Source: an uncultured Pirellula sp.
GTDB taxonomy: Bacteria; Planctomycetota; Planctomycetia; Pirellulales; Pirellulaceae
Direction of reading: 5' to 3'
Assembly: GCA_903892355.1 (NCBI GenBank)
Contig: CAITIE010000069.1
Coordinates: forward strand, 24,618 to 88,617
DNA length: 64,000 bases
Position 1 is the first letter of the stretch. Each line of letters starts with the position of its first letter. Position numbers and translations under genes: made by a program. This document shows, piece after piece, positions 33,719-42,876 of the stretch. The notes under the pieces were generated by a model. That model saw only the letters and a program-made list of their open reading frames with translations. It had not been told where the DNA came from and did no database searches.

Positions 33719-35032
33719 ATGATGAAATGTTTGGGCAATCCATTAGGACGAAGAGGTTTTCTTACCGTAGGAGCTGTTGGGGGCTTGGGATTGACGTTGG
33801 GGGACATGTTCCGCCTTCAATCCAACCGAGCGTTTGGGGATCAGAAGCACTACGACTTTATCGAGGCCAAGGCTGAAAGCGTGATCCATGTCTTTTTGCC
33901 GGGCGGGATTGCTCACCAGGAAACATTTGACCCCAAGCCGTACAGCCCGCTTGAGTATCGTGGCGAGATGAACACGATCAAAACGAAGACGGGGGATGTG
34001 TTCAGTGAGACGGTTCCCCGATTGGCGAGTCTATCCGACAAATTGACAGTGATTCGTTCGATGACACACGGTGAGGCAGCGCACGAGCGGGGCACGCACA
34101 ATATGTTCACCGGGTACAAGCCTTCACCGGCATTGATTTATCCGAGTTTTGGCTCAGTCGTCAGCCATGAATATGGTCCTCGCAACAATCTTCCGCCGTA
34201 TGTTGCGATTCCAAGCAACCCCAACGAGTTTTCTGGGTCGGGCTATTTGAGTTCGAGCTACGGACCATTTAGTCTCGGTGCCGATCCTGCGAACAATGGT
34301 TTCCGCGTCCAGGACTTGAATTTGCAAGGGGACGTCGACATGGCGCGGTTTGGCCGCCGTCGATCCGCGTTAGAAGCGGTCAACGAGTATTTTGAATCCA
34401 AGCAGCGATCGGACAATATCGCAGCGATGGACACCTTCTACGAACGAGCTTATTCGCTCATCAGCAGCGATTCTGCTCGTGAGGCATTCAATATCGAAGC
34501 AGAGGACAAGGGGCTGCGAGACAAGTACGGCCGCAACGCGGCCGGCCAACGCTTGCTGATGGCGCGTCGTTTGGTCGAAGCTGGAGCGCGCATGGTGACC
34601 GTTACCTACGGTGGTTGGGACATGCACAACCAAATCGCCGGGGGGATGCGTCGCGATGTGCCGCCGCTCGATCAAGCCCTTGCGACGCTGATCGAGGATT
34701 TGGAGTCTCGGGGATTGCTCGGCAAAACGTTGGTGATGGTCAGCAGCGAGTTCGGCCGGACGCCAAAGATCAACAACGATGCGGGACGAGATCACTGGCC
34801 CAAGGTATTCTCGGTCATGCTCGCCGGTGGTGGAGTCAAGGGTGGTTTGATCCACGGTGCTTCGGATGCCACCGCGACGGAGCCCGAGTTTGATCCTGTT
34901 TCGCCTGAGGATTTGGCGACCACGATGTACCACTTGCTCGGAATCGTCGCCGACAAAGAATTGATGGCTCCCGGCGATCGTCCGATCGAAATCTGCGATG
35001 GCGGCCGTTTGATCAACGAAATCCTGGCGTAG
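33719..35032 (+). CDS. DUF1501 secreted protein
   Basis: The 437-residue product belongs to DUF1501, a family abundant in planctomycetes and related to the sulfatase/alkaline-phosphatase fold. A twin-arginine-like start (GRRGFLTVGAVGGLGLTLGDMF) suggests Tat export. Family motifs follow: VIHVFLPGGIAHQETFDPKP, LTVIRSMTHGEAAHERGTHNMFTGY, VTVTYGGWDMH and LVMVSSEFGRTPKIN plus DHWPKVFSVMLAGGGVKGG. The function is unknown; conserved His/Asp positions suggest a metal site. ATG 33719 follows the good ribosome-binding site AAGGAG (33708-33713) at 5 bases. It is first of four plus-strand secreted proteins. Confidence 0.92.
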   Translation: MMKCLGNPLGRRGFLTVGAVGGLGLTLGDMFRLQSNRAFGDQKHYDFIEAKAESVIHVFLPGGIAHQETFDPKPYSPLEYRGEMNTIKTKTGDVFSETVPRLASLSDKLTVIRSMTHGEAAHERGTHNMFTGYKPSPALIYPSFGSVVSHEYGPRNNLPPYVAIPSNPNEFSGSGYLSSSYGPFSLGADPANNGFRVQDLNLQGDVDMARFGRRRSALEAVNEYFESKQRSDNIAAMDTFYERAYSLISSDSAREAFNIEAEDKGLRDKYGRNAAGQRLLMARRLVEAGARMVTVTYGGWDMHNQIAGGMRRDVPPLDQALATLIEDLESRGLLGKTLVMVSSEFGRTPKINNDAGRDHWPKVFSVMLAGGGVKGGLIHGASDATATEPEFDPVSPEDLATTMYHLLGIVADKELMAPGDRPIEICDGGRLINEILA

Positions 35033-35077
35033 TCAGGCTAAGCTGCACGATCGTTCCGTTCCTAAGAGGTCGAGTCA

Positions 35078-37564
35078 ATGATGATGGTGATGATATCGGC
35101 GTTGCGTCGTACGGTTTTAGGAGCTCAAGGCCGTTTGGTTTTGGGTTGCGCCGTTGGCTTATGGACGTTTGGGTGCTTCCCAGGGGTAAATTGCTCGGCC
35201 TCACAGCCGGCGGCGAACTCGCTCTCTGTGGTTGGCGTTCAAAGAGGTCAGTCTGTCGAGGTTCAAATCGCCGGTTCGCAGTTGGGTGATGCCAGGGAGT
35301 TGCTTTTCTACACCCCTGGCTTGTCCGCTAGTAACATCACCAAGGTCGACGATAACAACATCAAGGTGACGATCACCGCTGCACCGGACGCAAAGACGCA
35401 ATTGCACGCTTTCCGAGTGGTGACCGCGACCGGGACGAGCAACATGCGTCTGTTCAGCGTATCGGCCCTTCCGACTGTCGCTGAGGTGGAACCCAACAGC
35501 GAGTTTTCCAAGGCTCAGCCGATCGCTTACAACTGCACCGTGGATGGCGTTGTTCTCAATGAAGATGTCGATTATTTTTCTGTCGACTTGGAAGCGGGTC
35601 AGAAGTTGAATGTCGAGCTCGAAGGGCTAAGGCATTCCTACTTGAACGATTTCTTCGATCCGTATGTCGCGATCTATGATGCAAACCGTTTTGAAATCAC
35701 TGCGAACGATGACTCGGTCTTCCTGCAACAGGACTGTCTTTGTTCGATGGTGGCACCTGCGAAAGGGAAGTACATCATCGAAGTTCGCGAAAGCAGCTTT
35801 GGTGGGAACGACCGTTCCAAGTATCGACTGCATGTCGGTGGGTTCCCACGGCCAGTTGCGATCTTGCCGGCGGGTGGCCCTCCTGGCCAGCCATTAACAG
35901 CGACCTGCATCGATTTACTCGGAAACACGTGGACCGAAACCTTCGACATCCCCGCCGATGCGCGGACCAAGGTCGCTGGTGTTTGGTCGCAGCAGGACTC
36001 GCTCGTGGCCCCCTCCCCCAACATGCTGCGGGTCAATAATCTTCCGAACGTCCTCGAGACCGAACCTAACTCCGATTACAACGCAATCCCCACATCGCAT
36101 CCGGTGCCTGTTGCCTTCAATGGTGTGCTAGAAACGGAATCCGATCGCGATTACTGGATTTTCGAAGCGAAAAAAGATCAGCAACTCGACATCAATGTTC
36201 ATTCGCGAATCCCATTGCGTTCGCAAGTGGACCCGGTTCTACAAATCTTCAAAGTGGGTGGGGGTGGATTGGCCTCCAACGACGATCAAGGTGGACCGGA
36301 CAGTTATCTCAGCTTCAAAGTCCCCGAAGATGGCAAGTACGCGGTTTGCGTGTCCGACCATTTGGGACGCGGTGGCAAGCATTTCGTGTATCGCGTCGAA
36401 GTCACCCCGGCTGCTGCCGAAGTTGGAACCACGGTGAACGAATTGGAACGGTATGTGTCGCAAGTCGTGAACATCCCCAAGGGAGCACGTATGGCGGTCG
36501 AAACCAACTTCGTTCGCAAAAATGTTGGAGGCGAAGGTCGGATCGCCGTGCCGGATCTTCCTGCGGGTGCGAGCCACGCCGATAGTGTTGTGGCAGCGGA
36601 TCTGGGCACGATTCAGATGCTGTTCCGTGCGGCACCCGATGCTGCCAACGCAGGGAAGCTCGTCGACCTCACAGCAACACTCGTCGCTTCACCAGAGTTG
36701 ACCCTTACCGGTTTCCTGAATCAGCGGTCTCAATTGGTACGTGGCCAGAACAATGTCGACGTGTGGGGACGATGGGATGATCGACTCGCGGTGAACATCA
36801 TCGATGCGGCTCCCTTTGATATTGAGATTGTGCAACCACAAGTTCCCATCGTGCGGAATGGGTCGCTGGCCTTGACGGTCAATGCAAAGCGGAATCCGGG
36901 CTTTGACAAGCCGATCAATGTGCGATTGCTCACCGCCCCTCCAGGAATTGGAGCTTCGCCCGTGACCATTGCTGGGGATCAATCGACGATTCAAATGAAC
37001 TTGACTGCCAACAATGGTGCTGGCATCCGCAAATGGCCGATCCTGGTTTTGGCCACTACCGATATCGGTTATGGTCCGATCACAATCGCCTCGGAGTTTA
37101 TCGAACTGGATGTTGCCGACGCGTTGTTTCAGTTCAAATTCGCTAAGACCATGGCAGAGCAAGGTAAGCCTGTGGATGTTATTGTTGGGGTGGAGTTAAA
37201 GCGCCCTGTGGAAGGTACCATTGAGGTCGAGATCCTTGGGGTACCACCCGGAACGACTGCGACCACGCCGAAGCTTCCTTTGGCCGCTGATGCAAAGCAG
37301 TTGGCGTTTCCATTGCAGGTCCCTCCCGAGGTTCGAGCCGGAAACTACAAGACCGTGGTTTGCCGTGGCACGGTTACCAGCGACAAAGGGGTTATTACCC
37401 AGACCAACGGTAACGCCGAAGTCCAAATCGATGTGCCGGTCGCGCCTCCCCCACCCGCTCCAGCAGCAGCTGCAGCACCAACACCTCCCCCTGCCCCTGC
37501 ACCACCCACGGATAAACCCTTGAGTCGCCTCGAGCAATTGCGGCAACAAAAGGGCAAGCCGTAG
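35078..37564 (+). CDS. Secreted protein with two PPC domains
   Basis: This 828-residue exported protein begins with a hydrophobic signal (VLGCAVGLWTFGCFPG). An IPT/Ig-like domain (residues 45-130, GVQRGQSVEVQIAGSQLG) precedes two bacterial pre-peptidase C-terminal domains: EVEPNSEFSKAQPIAYN (about 140-245) and ETEPNSDYNAIPTSHPV (about 328-440). Further beta-rich regions follow. The C-terminus is a Pro/Ala linker and a basic tail (LSRLEQLRQQKGKP). No catalytic domain is visible, so it is probably a structural or ligand-binding partner of the adjacent secreted proteins. It starts 45 bases after the DUF1501 stop. Confidence 0.87.
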   Translation: MMMVMISALRRTVLGAQGRLVLGCAVGLWTFGCFPGVNCSASQPAANSLSVVGVQRGQSVEVQIAGSQLGDARELLFYTPGLSASNITKVDDNNIKVTITAAPDAKTQLHAFRVVTATGTSNMRLFSVSALPTVAEVEPNSEFSKAQPIAYNCTVDGVVLNEDVDYFSVDLEAGQKLNVELEGLRHSYLNDFFDPYVAIYDANRFEITANDDSVFLQQDCLCSMVAPAKGKYIIEVRESSFGGNDRSKYRLHVGGFPRPVAILPAGGPPGQPLTATCIDLLGNTWTETFDIPADARTKVAGVWSQQDSLVAPSPNMLRVNNLPNVLETEPNSDYNAIPTSHPVPVAFNGVLETESDRDYWIFEAKKDQQLDINVHSRIPLRSQVDPVLQIFKVGGGGLASNDDQGGPDSYLSFKVPEDGKYAVCVSDHLGRGGKHFVYRVEVTPAAAEVGTTVNELERYVSQVVNIPKGARMAVETNFVRKNVGGEGRIAVPDLPAGASHADSVVAADLGTIQMLFRAAPDAANAGKLVDLTATLVASPELTLTGFLNQRSQLVRGQNNVDVWGRWDDRLAVNIIDAAPFDIEIVQPQVPIVRNGSLALTVNAKRNPGFDKPINVRLLTAPPGIGASPVTIAGDQSTIQMNLTANNGAGIRKWPILVLATTDIGYGPITIASEFIELDVADALFQFKFAKTMAEQGKPVDVIVGVELKRPVEGTIEVEILGVPPGTTATTPKLPLAADAKQLAFPLQVPPEVRAGNYKTVVCRGTVTSDKGVITQTNGNAEVQIDVPVAPPPPAPAAAAAPTPPPAPAPPTDKPLSRLEQLRQQKGKP
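36011..36018 (-). repeat. GGGGAGGG (KOPS-like) octamer, leftward
   Basis: CCCTCCCC on the plus strand inside the PPC gene; it is the rightmost octamer found and obeys the same polarity. Confidence 0.4.
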
Positions 37565-37737
37565 TTTAGAGCAGTCGCTCGAAAACGATCCTCCAAAACG
37601 ATGGCCGAACTGAGTCCCGATCCGACTTGTCGCTCCGCCTTTGTCGAGATCTCCTTATCGAGTTCGACGGATGGGGCGTTCAGGATTTGGCTCGAGCTCA
37701 CCAACTTTCGATTGAATCCCGCGAGATCTCAATAACC

Positions 37738-40293
37738 ATGGATTGTATGAAACGTTTCTCAAAACTTGTTCAGGTCTGTTTTGGTGTTGGAGCCATCGCT
37801 CCTTGGGGATTTCCATTATTTGCCCAAGAGGCATCGCCACCGCCACCGCCTCCTGCGGCCGAAGCTCCTGCGACGCCTGCTCCTGCGGCTGAAGCCCCTG
37901 CTGCTTCGACGCCGCCGGCTCCGGTTGCTCCAGTGCCTGTGGAATGGAAATCGCTGACGGTCTACCCGCCGGCGATCCGAATCAGCGCCCAGAACGATTC
38001 CCAGCACTTCATTGCGATGGCCACACGGGCCGACGGGATCACGGTGGATGTTTCCGACCAAGTCCAATGGAAGCTTGAAAACCCTGCCATCGGACGGCTG
38101 GAGAATCTGATTGTCTTTCCCGCCGCGGACGGGTCGACTCAGTTGGTCGGTAATTGGAACGGGATGGAGGCGAAGGCGAGCCTCGAAGTGACCCAGTCGC
38201 AGACCCCTCGCAGTGTCGGATTTGAGAGGGATGTAATGCCGGTGTTGACCAAGTCCGGGTGCAACACGGGATCGTGCCACGGGGCTGCTCGCGGCAAAGA
38301 TGGTTTCCGACTTAGCTTGTTCGGATTCGATCCGTTAGGTGACTACCAGCGGATCACTCGAGAGATCGGTATTCGTCGTATCAATCTGGCGGTCCCTGAA
38401 CAGAGTTTGATGTTGCTGAAAGCAACCGGTGCAGTGCAGCATACGGGTGGAAAGAAAATCGAGCCAGGAAGCAAGCACTACAACACGCTTCTCGCATGGT
38501 TGCAAGCCGGCGCGCCTGCGGATGCGGCTCGGCCCCCTGCGGTAACCAAAGTCGATCTGTATCCCAACCAAGCGGTAATGGAGGGTGAAGGCGCCCAGCA
38601 ACGTTTGGTTGCGGTTGCGACCTACGCCGACGGCACCCAGCGGGATGTCTGGGATTTGGCTGGATTCACCACCAACAACGAGCGCACTGCGGCCGTCGCG
38701 TTTGACGGGCGAGTCACCAGCGGTGTTCGAGGCGAAGCATTCGTGATGGCCCGGTTCGATACCCACACCGTAGGTACTCAAGTCCTCGGACTTCCTAGCG
38801 GACTTCAGTTCCAATTCAAACCGAGCGGCGGCAATTACATCGATGACTTGGTGGACGCAAAACTTCTCAAGCTGCGTTTGCCGGCGAGTGGTTTGTGCAC
38901 CGACGAAGAGTTCCTCCGCCGCGCAACGGTCGATATCACGGGATTGCTTCCCACCGAACAAGAGACCACTGCATTCTTGGCCAGCACCGATCCCAACAAG
39001 CGATCCGCGCTGATCGAGACCCTTTTGTCTCGGAAAGAGTTCAGTGAAATCTGGGCCATGAAGTGGGCGGATTTGCTGATGATCAAAAGCAAGAACGAGG
39101 TCAGCTATAAGGCAGCGTATCTCTACTACAACTGGTTGATCAATCAGATCGCTTCCAACACACCGATCGACAAGATCGTTCGGGAGATGTTGAGTGCGAG
39201 TGGCGGTACCTTTCAAAATCCTGCTACGAACTTCTACCAAGTGGAACAGGACCGACTGAAGATGTCGGAGAACGTGGCTCAAGTCTTCATGGGTATACGA
39301 ACCCAATGCGCTCAATGCCATAATCACCCGTTCGATCGCTGGACCATGGATGATTACTATGGATTCGCTGCATTCTTTGCCCAAGTCGGTCGCAAGCAAA
39401 GCGAAGATTATCGTCAGATTTTGGTGTTCAATGGCGGTGGAGGGGAAGTAAACCACCCTGTCGGAGGCCGAGTGGTAAAGCCGAAGTTCCTCGGTGGTAC
39501 GGAGCCCGAGTCGGCCGGCAAAGATCGCCGTGCACTGCTCGCCGAGTGGATCACCAGCAACGATAATCCATTTTTTGCTAAGAGTGTTGCAAACCGTATT
39601 TGGGCACACTTTACCGGAGTCGGTGTGGTCGATCCCGTGGATGATTTTCGCGCCAGCAACCCAGCCAGCAATCCTGAGTTGCTCAATACGCTCGGAGCGA
39701 AACTGATCGAGTACAAATACGACACCAAGCAATTGGTTCGCGATATTTGCAATTCGCAAACGTACCAAAGGTCCACGTCCCCCTTGCCGGACAACGAGCA
39801 AGACCTTCGGAACTACTCCCATGCGACGGTACGCCGGATCCCTGCGGAGAATTTACTTGACTGTATTTCGCAGGTCACCGAGACCAAGGAGAAATTCCGG
39901 GGCTTGCCCCTCGGTGCACGTGCTGTCCAGATCGCTGACGGTGCGACGAGCAACTACTTCCTGACGACCTTCGGACGAAGTGCCCGCACCACGGTGTGCG
40001 CTGATGAAGCAACCACAGATCCGTCGTTGTCCCAGGCTCTCCATTTGATCAACGGTGGCACGATCAGTGGGAAGATCAACCAAGGAGGCATGTTGGCTGC
40101 TTGGAAGAAGGAAGGCCTGACCCCCGAAGCGATCATCGATCGTATCTACGTGAGGTGCTTGTCACGCAAAGTAACCGAGCCGGAACGGGCTCGTCTGATG
40201 CAATTGATCAGTGAATCCGCGAATCCCGATCAAGGGATGCACGATGTGTTCTGGGCCATCCTGAACAGTCGCGAGTTTATCTTTAACCACTAA
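37738..40293 (+). CDS. DUF1549/DUF1553 planctomycete cytochrome-like secreted protein
   Basis: From ATG 37738 the protein has 851 residues. A signal peptide (VCFGVGAIAPWGFPLFAQ) and a Pro/Ala linker precede an Ig-like segment. A heme-type motif CNTGSCHG sits in SGCNTGSCHGAARGKDGFRL near residue 180. DUF1549 follows (GLLPTEQETTAFLAS, FSEIWAMKWADLL), with a second heme motif CAQCHNHPFDRW near 525, and then DUF1553 (AEWITSNDNPFFAKSVANRIW, VVDPVDDFRASNPASNP). The CxxCH and CxxxCH motifs suggest covalent heme in the periplasm. This family and DUF1501 are co-encoded many times per planctomycete genome, but their substrate is unknown. The Met at 37747 is an alternative start. Confidence 0.9.
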   Translation: MDCMKRFSKLVQVCFGVGAIAPWGFPLFAQEASPPPPPPAAEAPATPAPAAEAPAASTPPAPVAPVPVEWKSLTVYPPAIRISAQNDSQHFIAMATRADGITVDVSDQVQWKLENPAIGRLENLIVFPAADGSTQLVGNWNGMEAKASLEVTQSQTPRSVGFERDVMPVLTKSGCNTGSCHGAARGKDGFRLSLFGFDPLGDYQRITREIGIRRINLAVPEQSLMLLKATGAVQHTGGKKIEPGSKHYNTLLAWLQAGAPADAARPPAVTKVDLYPNQAVMEGEGAQQRLVAVATYADGTQRDVWDLAGFTTNNERTAAVAFDGRVTSGVRGEAFVMARFDTHTVGTQVLGLPSGLQFQFKPSGGNYIDDLVDAKLLKLRLPASGLCTDEEFLRRATVDITGLLPTEQETTAFLASTDPNKRSALIETLLSRKEFSEIWAMKWADLLMIKSKNEVSYKAAYLYYNWLINQIASNTPIDKIVREMLSASGGTFQNPATNFYQVEQDRLKMSENVAQVFMGIRTQCAQCHNHPFDRWTMDDYYGFAAFFAQVGRKQSEDYRQILVFNGGGGEVNHPVGGRVVKPKFLGGTEPESAGKDRRALLAEWITSNDNPFFAKSVANRIWAHFTGVGVVDPVDDFRASNPASNPELLNTLGAKLIEYKYDTKQLVRDICNSQTYQRSTSPLPDNEQDLRNYSHATVRRIPAENLLDCISQVTETKEKFRGLPLGARAVQIADGATSNYFLTTFGRSARTTVCADEATTDPSLSQALHLINGGTISGKINQGGMLAAWKKEGLTPEAIIDRIYVRCLSRKVTEPERARLMQLISESANPDQGMHDVFWAILNSREFIFNH

Positions 40294-40355
40294 TCCAACC
40301 CGCCGTTCAACCTAACCCTTGTTGCGGTGATCTAACCATTGTTGCGGTGATATCG

Positions 40356-42833
40356 ATGCGACTCAATCGAACCAACTCCATGCGAACGACTGCTTGGTCC
40401 ATCGCTTCTCTGATGCTGTGTTGCCAATCCGTTTTGGCTGAGGAACCAGCGAAGATTACTTTTGAGGAGCATATCAAGCCGATTTTTCGCGAGCATTGCT
40501 CTTCGTGCCATAACAACAATGCAAAGAAGAGCGGTTTGTCGCTCGATAATTACCAAGCCACCATGACCGGTGGAAGCGGTGGAGAGGTGCTTGTTGCCGG
40601 TGATATCGAATCGTCGCGGCTCTATGCGCTGACCGCCCACAAAGAACAGCCGGTCATGCCACCGATGCAGGATCGGATTCCGCAGGCGAAGTTGGATTTG
40701 CTCAAGACGTGGATTGAACAGGGAATGCCAGAGAATAGCGGCTCGGCAATCCGTAAGCCGATGGCAAACGCCGCGGCGATTTCGGTTGCCGCGACTGGGC
40801 GACCAGAAGGACCGCCGCCGATGCCCGTTTCGGTTCTCAAGCAAACGCCAATTTACACACCGAAGTCTTCAGCGATCGCGGCATTGGCCGCGAGCCCATG
40901 GTCGCCACTCGTCGCTGTTGGTGGGCAGATGCAAGTATCCCTCTACCATTCCGCCACTGGGCAACTTCTCGGAATCATTCCATTCCCAGAAGGGGAACCG
41001 CAGTCGATCACTTTCTCGCGCGATGGAAGACTGATCCTCATCGGTGGCGGCCGGCACTCGGCCGGTGGCTATGCCGTGCTTCACGATATAGCGACCGGAA
41101 ATCGAATCGCCAAGGTTGGGGATGAGCTCGACATCGTCCTCGCCGCAGATATCAGTGATGACAATCGATTGGTCGCTCTCGCTGGACCTCAAAAAATGGT
41201 CCGAGTTTACGACACGCTGACGGGTGAATTGAAGTGGGAGCAAAAAAAGCACACCGATTGGATTTATGCGGTACGGTTTAGCCCGGATGGACTCTTGCTC
41301 GCCACCGCGGATCGCGCGGCTGGATTGGTGATCTGGGAATCGGGAACGGGCCGGATGTATGCGGATTTGGCCGGCCACAAAAATGAGATTCGCTCGATCG
41401 CTTGGCGTCCAGACTCGGGAGCCGTGGTGAGCGCGTCGCTCGATGGAACCATCAAGCTATGGGATATGAATGAGAGCAAGTTGATCAAGTCGTGGGATGC
41501 GCACGGTGGTGGTGCGGCTGCAATTGCAATCGCGAACGATGGCGTCATGGTGTCGACTGGTCGCGACAACAAAGTCAAGGTTTGGGACGCGGCAGGAAAC
41601 GCAGCTGGTGAGATGCCGGCCCTGGTCGAAGCGGGCCACGAAGTGGCGATCACGGTTGACTCAACGCATGTGGTTGCCGGAGATTGGGCAGGAAATGTCC
41701 GTGTTTGGACGCGAGCGAATCCAGCGGATGAAAAGAAACTCGCAGCAAACCCACCGACTCTTGAGATGGCGATTGCAGTCAACCGGGATAGGCACATTCA
41801 GCTGGCGGCGGCCGCCCAAGGTGCCGTGGCTGAGTTGACAGCTCAGGCAGCGCAGACGGCGGCTGTTCAAAAGCAATGGATGGAACAACAGACCCTCATC
41901 GCAACCTATGTCGCTCAAATCACCGAGACAACCAATGCGGCCGCACAATTGAAGACCGCCGTGGATACCTATGCAACGCAACTGGCTGCGAAACAAGCCG
42001 AGGTGGCAAAGTCGAACGAGGCAACCCAGGCCAAAACAGCGCAATTGAACCAAGTCGCCGCTGAGAAGAAGCAAGCGGACGACGCATTGGCTGCGCTGCA
42101 AAAGCAAAAAGAAGGCACGCCGCCAGATCCCGCTGCTCTCGATGCCCAAATCGCCGAAGCGGCAAAAGTCGTAGAAGCCAAGGGAGCGGTTGTCGCTCAA
42201 GTGACCAACGAGTTGGCTGCAGCGCAGACCCTCAAGGCACAGCAGGAAAAAGAGGCTGCGGATATCGTTGCTGCTAATGACGTGAAGTCAAAAGAGTACG
42301 CAGCAGCGATGGCGAAGGTCAACGAGTTGAATGCAACCAAAGCTGCCGCCGATCAGAAATTGGAAGCTCTGGCTGCGGAACTCAAAGTTGCCAATGAAAA
42401 GTCAGCGGCTGCACAAGCGAAGGCAGACGGAGCCAATGGCGTTGCTGCAGCAGCCCAGGCGGAACTCGCCTCCAATGAGCAAGAACTGAACCGATTCAAC
42501 GCCATGGCCGGGGAGCTTGCCGCAAAGAAAGCTGCGTTCGAGCAATCGATCGCAGCAGCGAATGCCGAAGCGGCCCCTCACCAAGCCAATGTGATGGCTG
42601 TGAAGACAAAGATGGACCAAGCCGCTGCAACCATTGGCCAGTTGGAAAAGCAGTTGGCCGAGCTTCAAGCCATGATGGTGGCCGCTCAAGAGAGCAAAGC
42701 CAACATCGTCAAAGAGATGGCGCCGCATCAACAGGCTTTGGATGCAGTGATGCAAAAATTGCAGCAGGCCCAAGCCGACCTGACTTCGATATCTTCACAA
42801 CAGCAGTTGTTCGAGCAGTCCTATAAAAAGTAA
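40356..42833 (+). CDS. Secreted c-type cytochrome with WD40 propeller and long coiled coil
   Basis: From ATG 40356 the product has 825 residues; GTG 40347 and ATG 40380 are alternatives. A signal peptide (WSIASLMLCCQSVLAEE) is followed by a planctomycete cytochrome domain with heme motif CSSCHNNNAKKSGLSLDNY. WD40 repeats fill about residues 165-465 (FSPDGLLLATADRAAGLVIW, SASLDGTIKLWDM, GRDNKVKVWD). Residues 480-825 are an Ala/Gln/Lys-rich coiled coil (QAAQTAAVQKQWMEQQ, ADQKLEALAAELKVANEKS). The mix suggests a periplasmic or cell-surface scaffold with a redox site. It is the last gene of the four-gene set, 62 bases after the DUF1553 protein. Confidence 0.87.
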   Translation: MRLNRTNSMRTTAWSIASLMLCCQSVLAEEPAKITFEEHIKPIFREHCSSCHNNNAKKSGLSLDNYQATMTGGSGGEVLVAGDIESSRLYALTAHKEQPVMPPMQDRIPQAKLDLLKTWIEQGMPENSGSAIRKPMANAAAISVAATGRPEGPPPMPVSVLKQTPIYTPKSSAIAALAASPWSPLVAVGGQMQVSLYHSATGQLLGIIPFPEGEPQSITFSRDGRLILIGGGRHSAGGYAVLHDIATGNRIAKVGDELDIVLAADISDDNRLVALAGPQKMVRVYDTLTGELKWEQKKHTDWIYAVRFSPDGLLLATADRAAGLVIWESGTGRMYADLAGHKNEIRSIAWRPDSGAVVSASLDGTIKLWDMNESKLIKSWDAHGGGAAAIAIANDGVMVSTGRDNKVKVWDAAGNAAGEMPALVEAGHEVAITVDSTHVVAGDWAGNVRVWTRANPADEKKLAANPPTLEMAIAVNRDRHIQLAAAAQGAVAELTAQAAQTAAVQKQWMEQQTLIATYVAQITETTNAAAQLKTAVDTYATQLAAKQAEVAKSNEATQAKTAQLNQVAAEKKQADDALAALQKQKEGTPPDPAALDAQIAEAAKVVEAKGAVVAQVTNELAAAQTLKAQQEKEAADIVAANDVKSKEYAAAMAKVNELNATKAAADQKLEALAAELKVANEKSAAAQAKADGANGVAAAAQAELASNEQELNRFNAMAGELAAKKAAFEQSIAAANAEAAPHQANVMAVKTKMDQAAATIGQLEKQLAELQAMMVAAQESKANIVKEMAPHQQALDAVMQKLQQAQADLTSISSQQQLFEQSYKK

Positions 42834-42876
42834 CGCATCACACTTGGCTAGCGATCGATTGCTGGGGCTGCGCTGC

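Noticed and set aside
38335..39822. 495-residue minus-strand frame inside the DUF1549/DUF1553 gene
   Set aside because: Overlaps a well-supported gene throughout; His/Arg-rich product without motifs.
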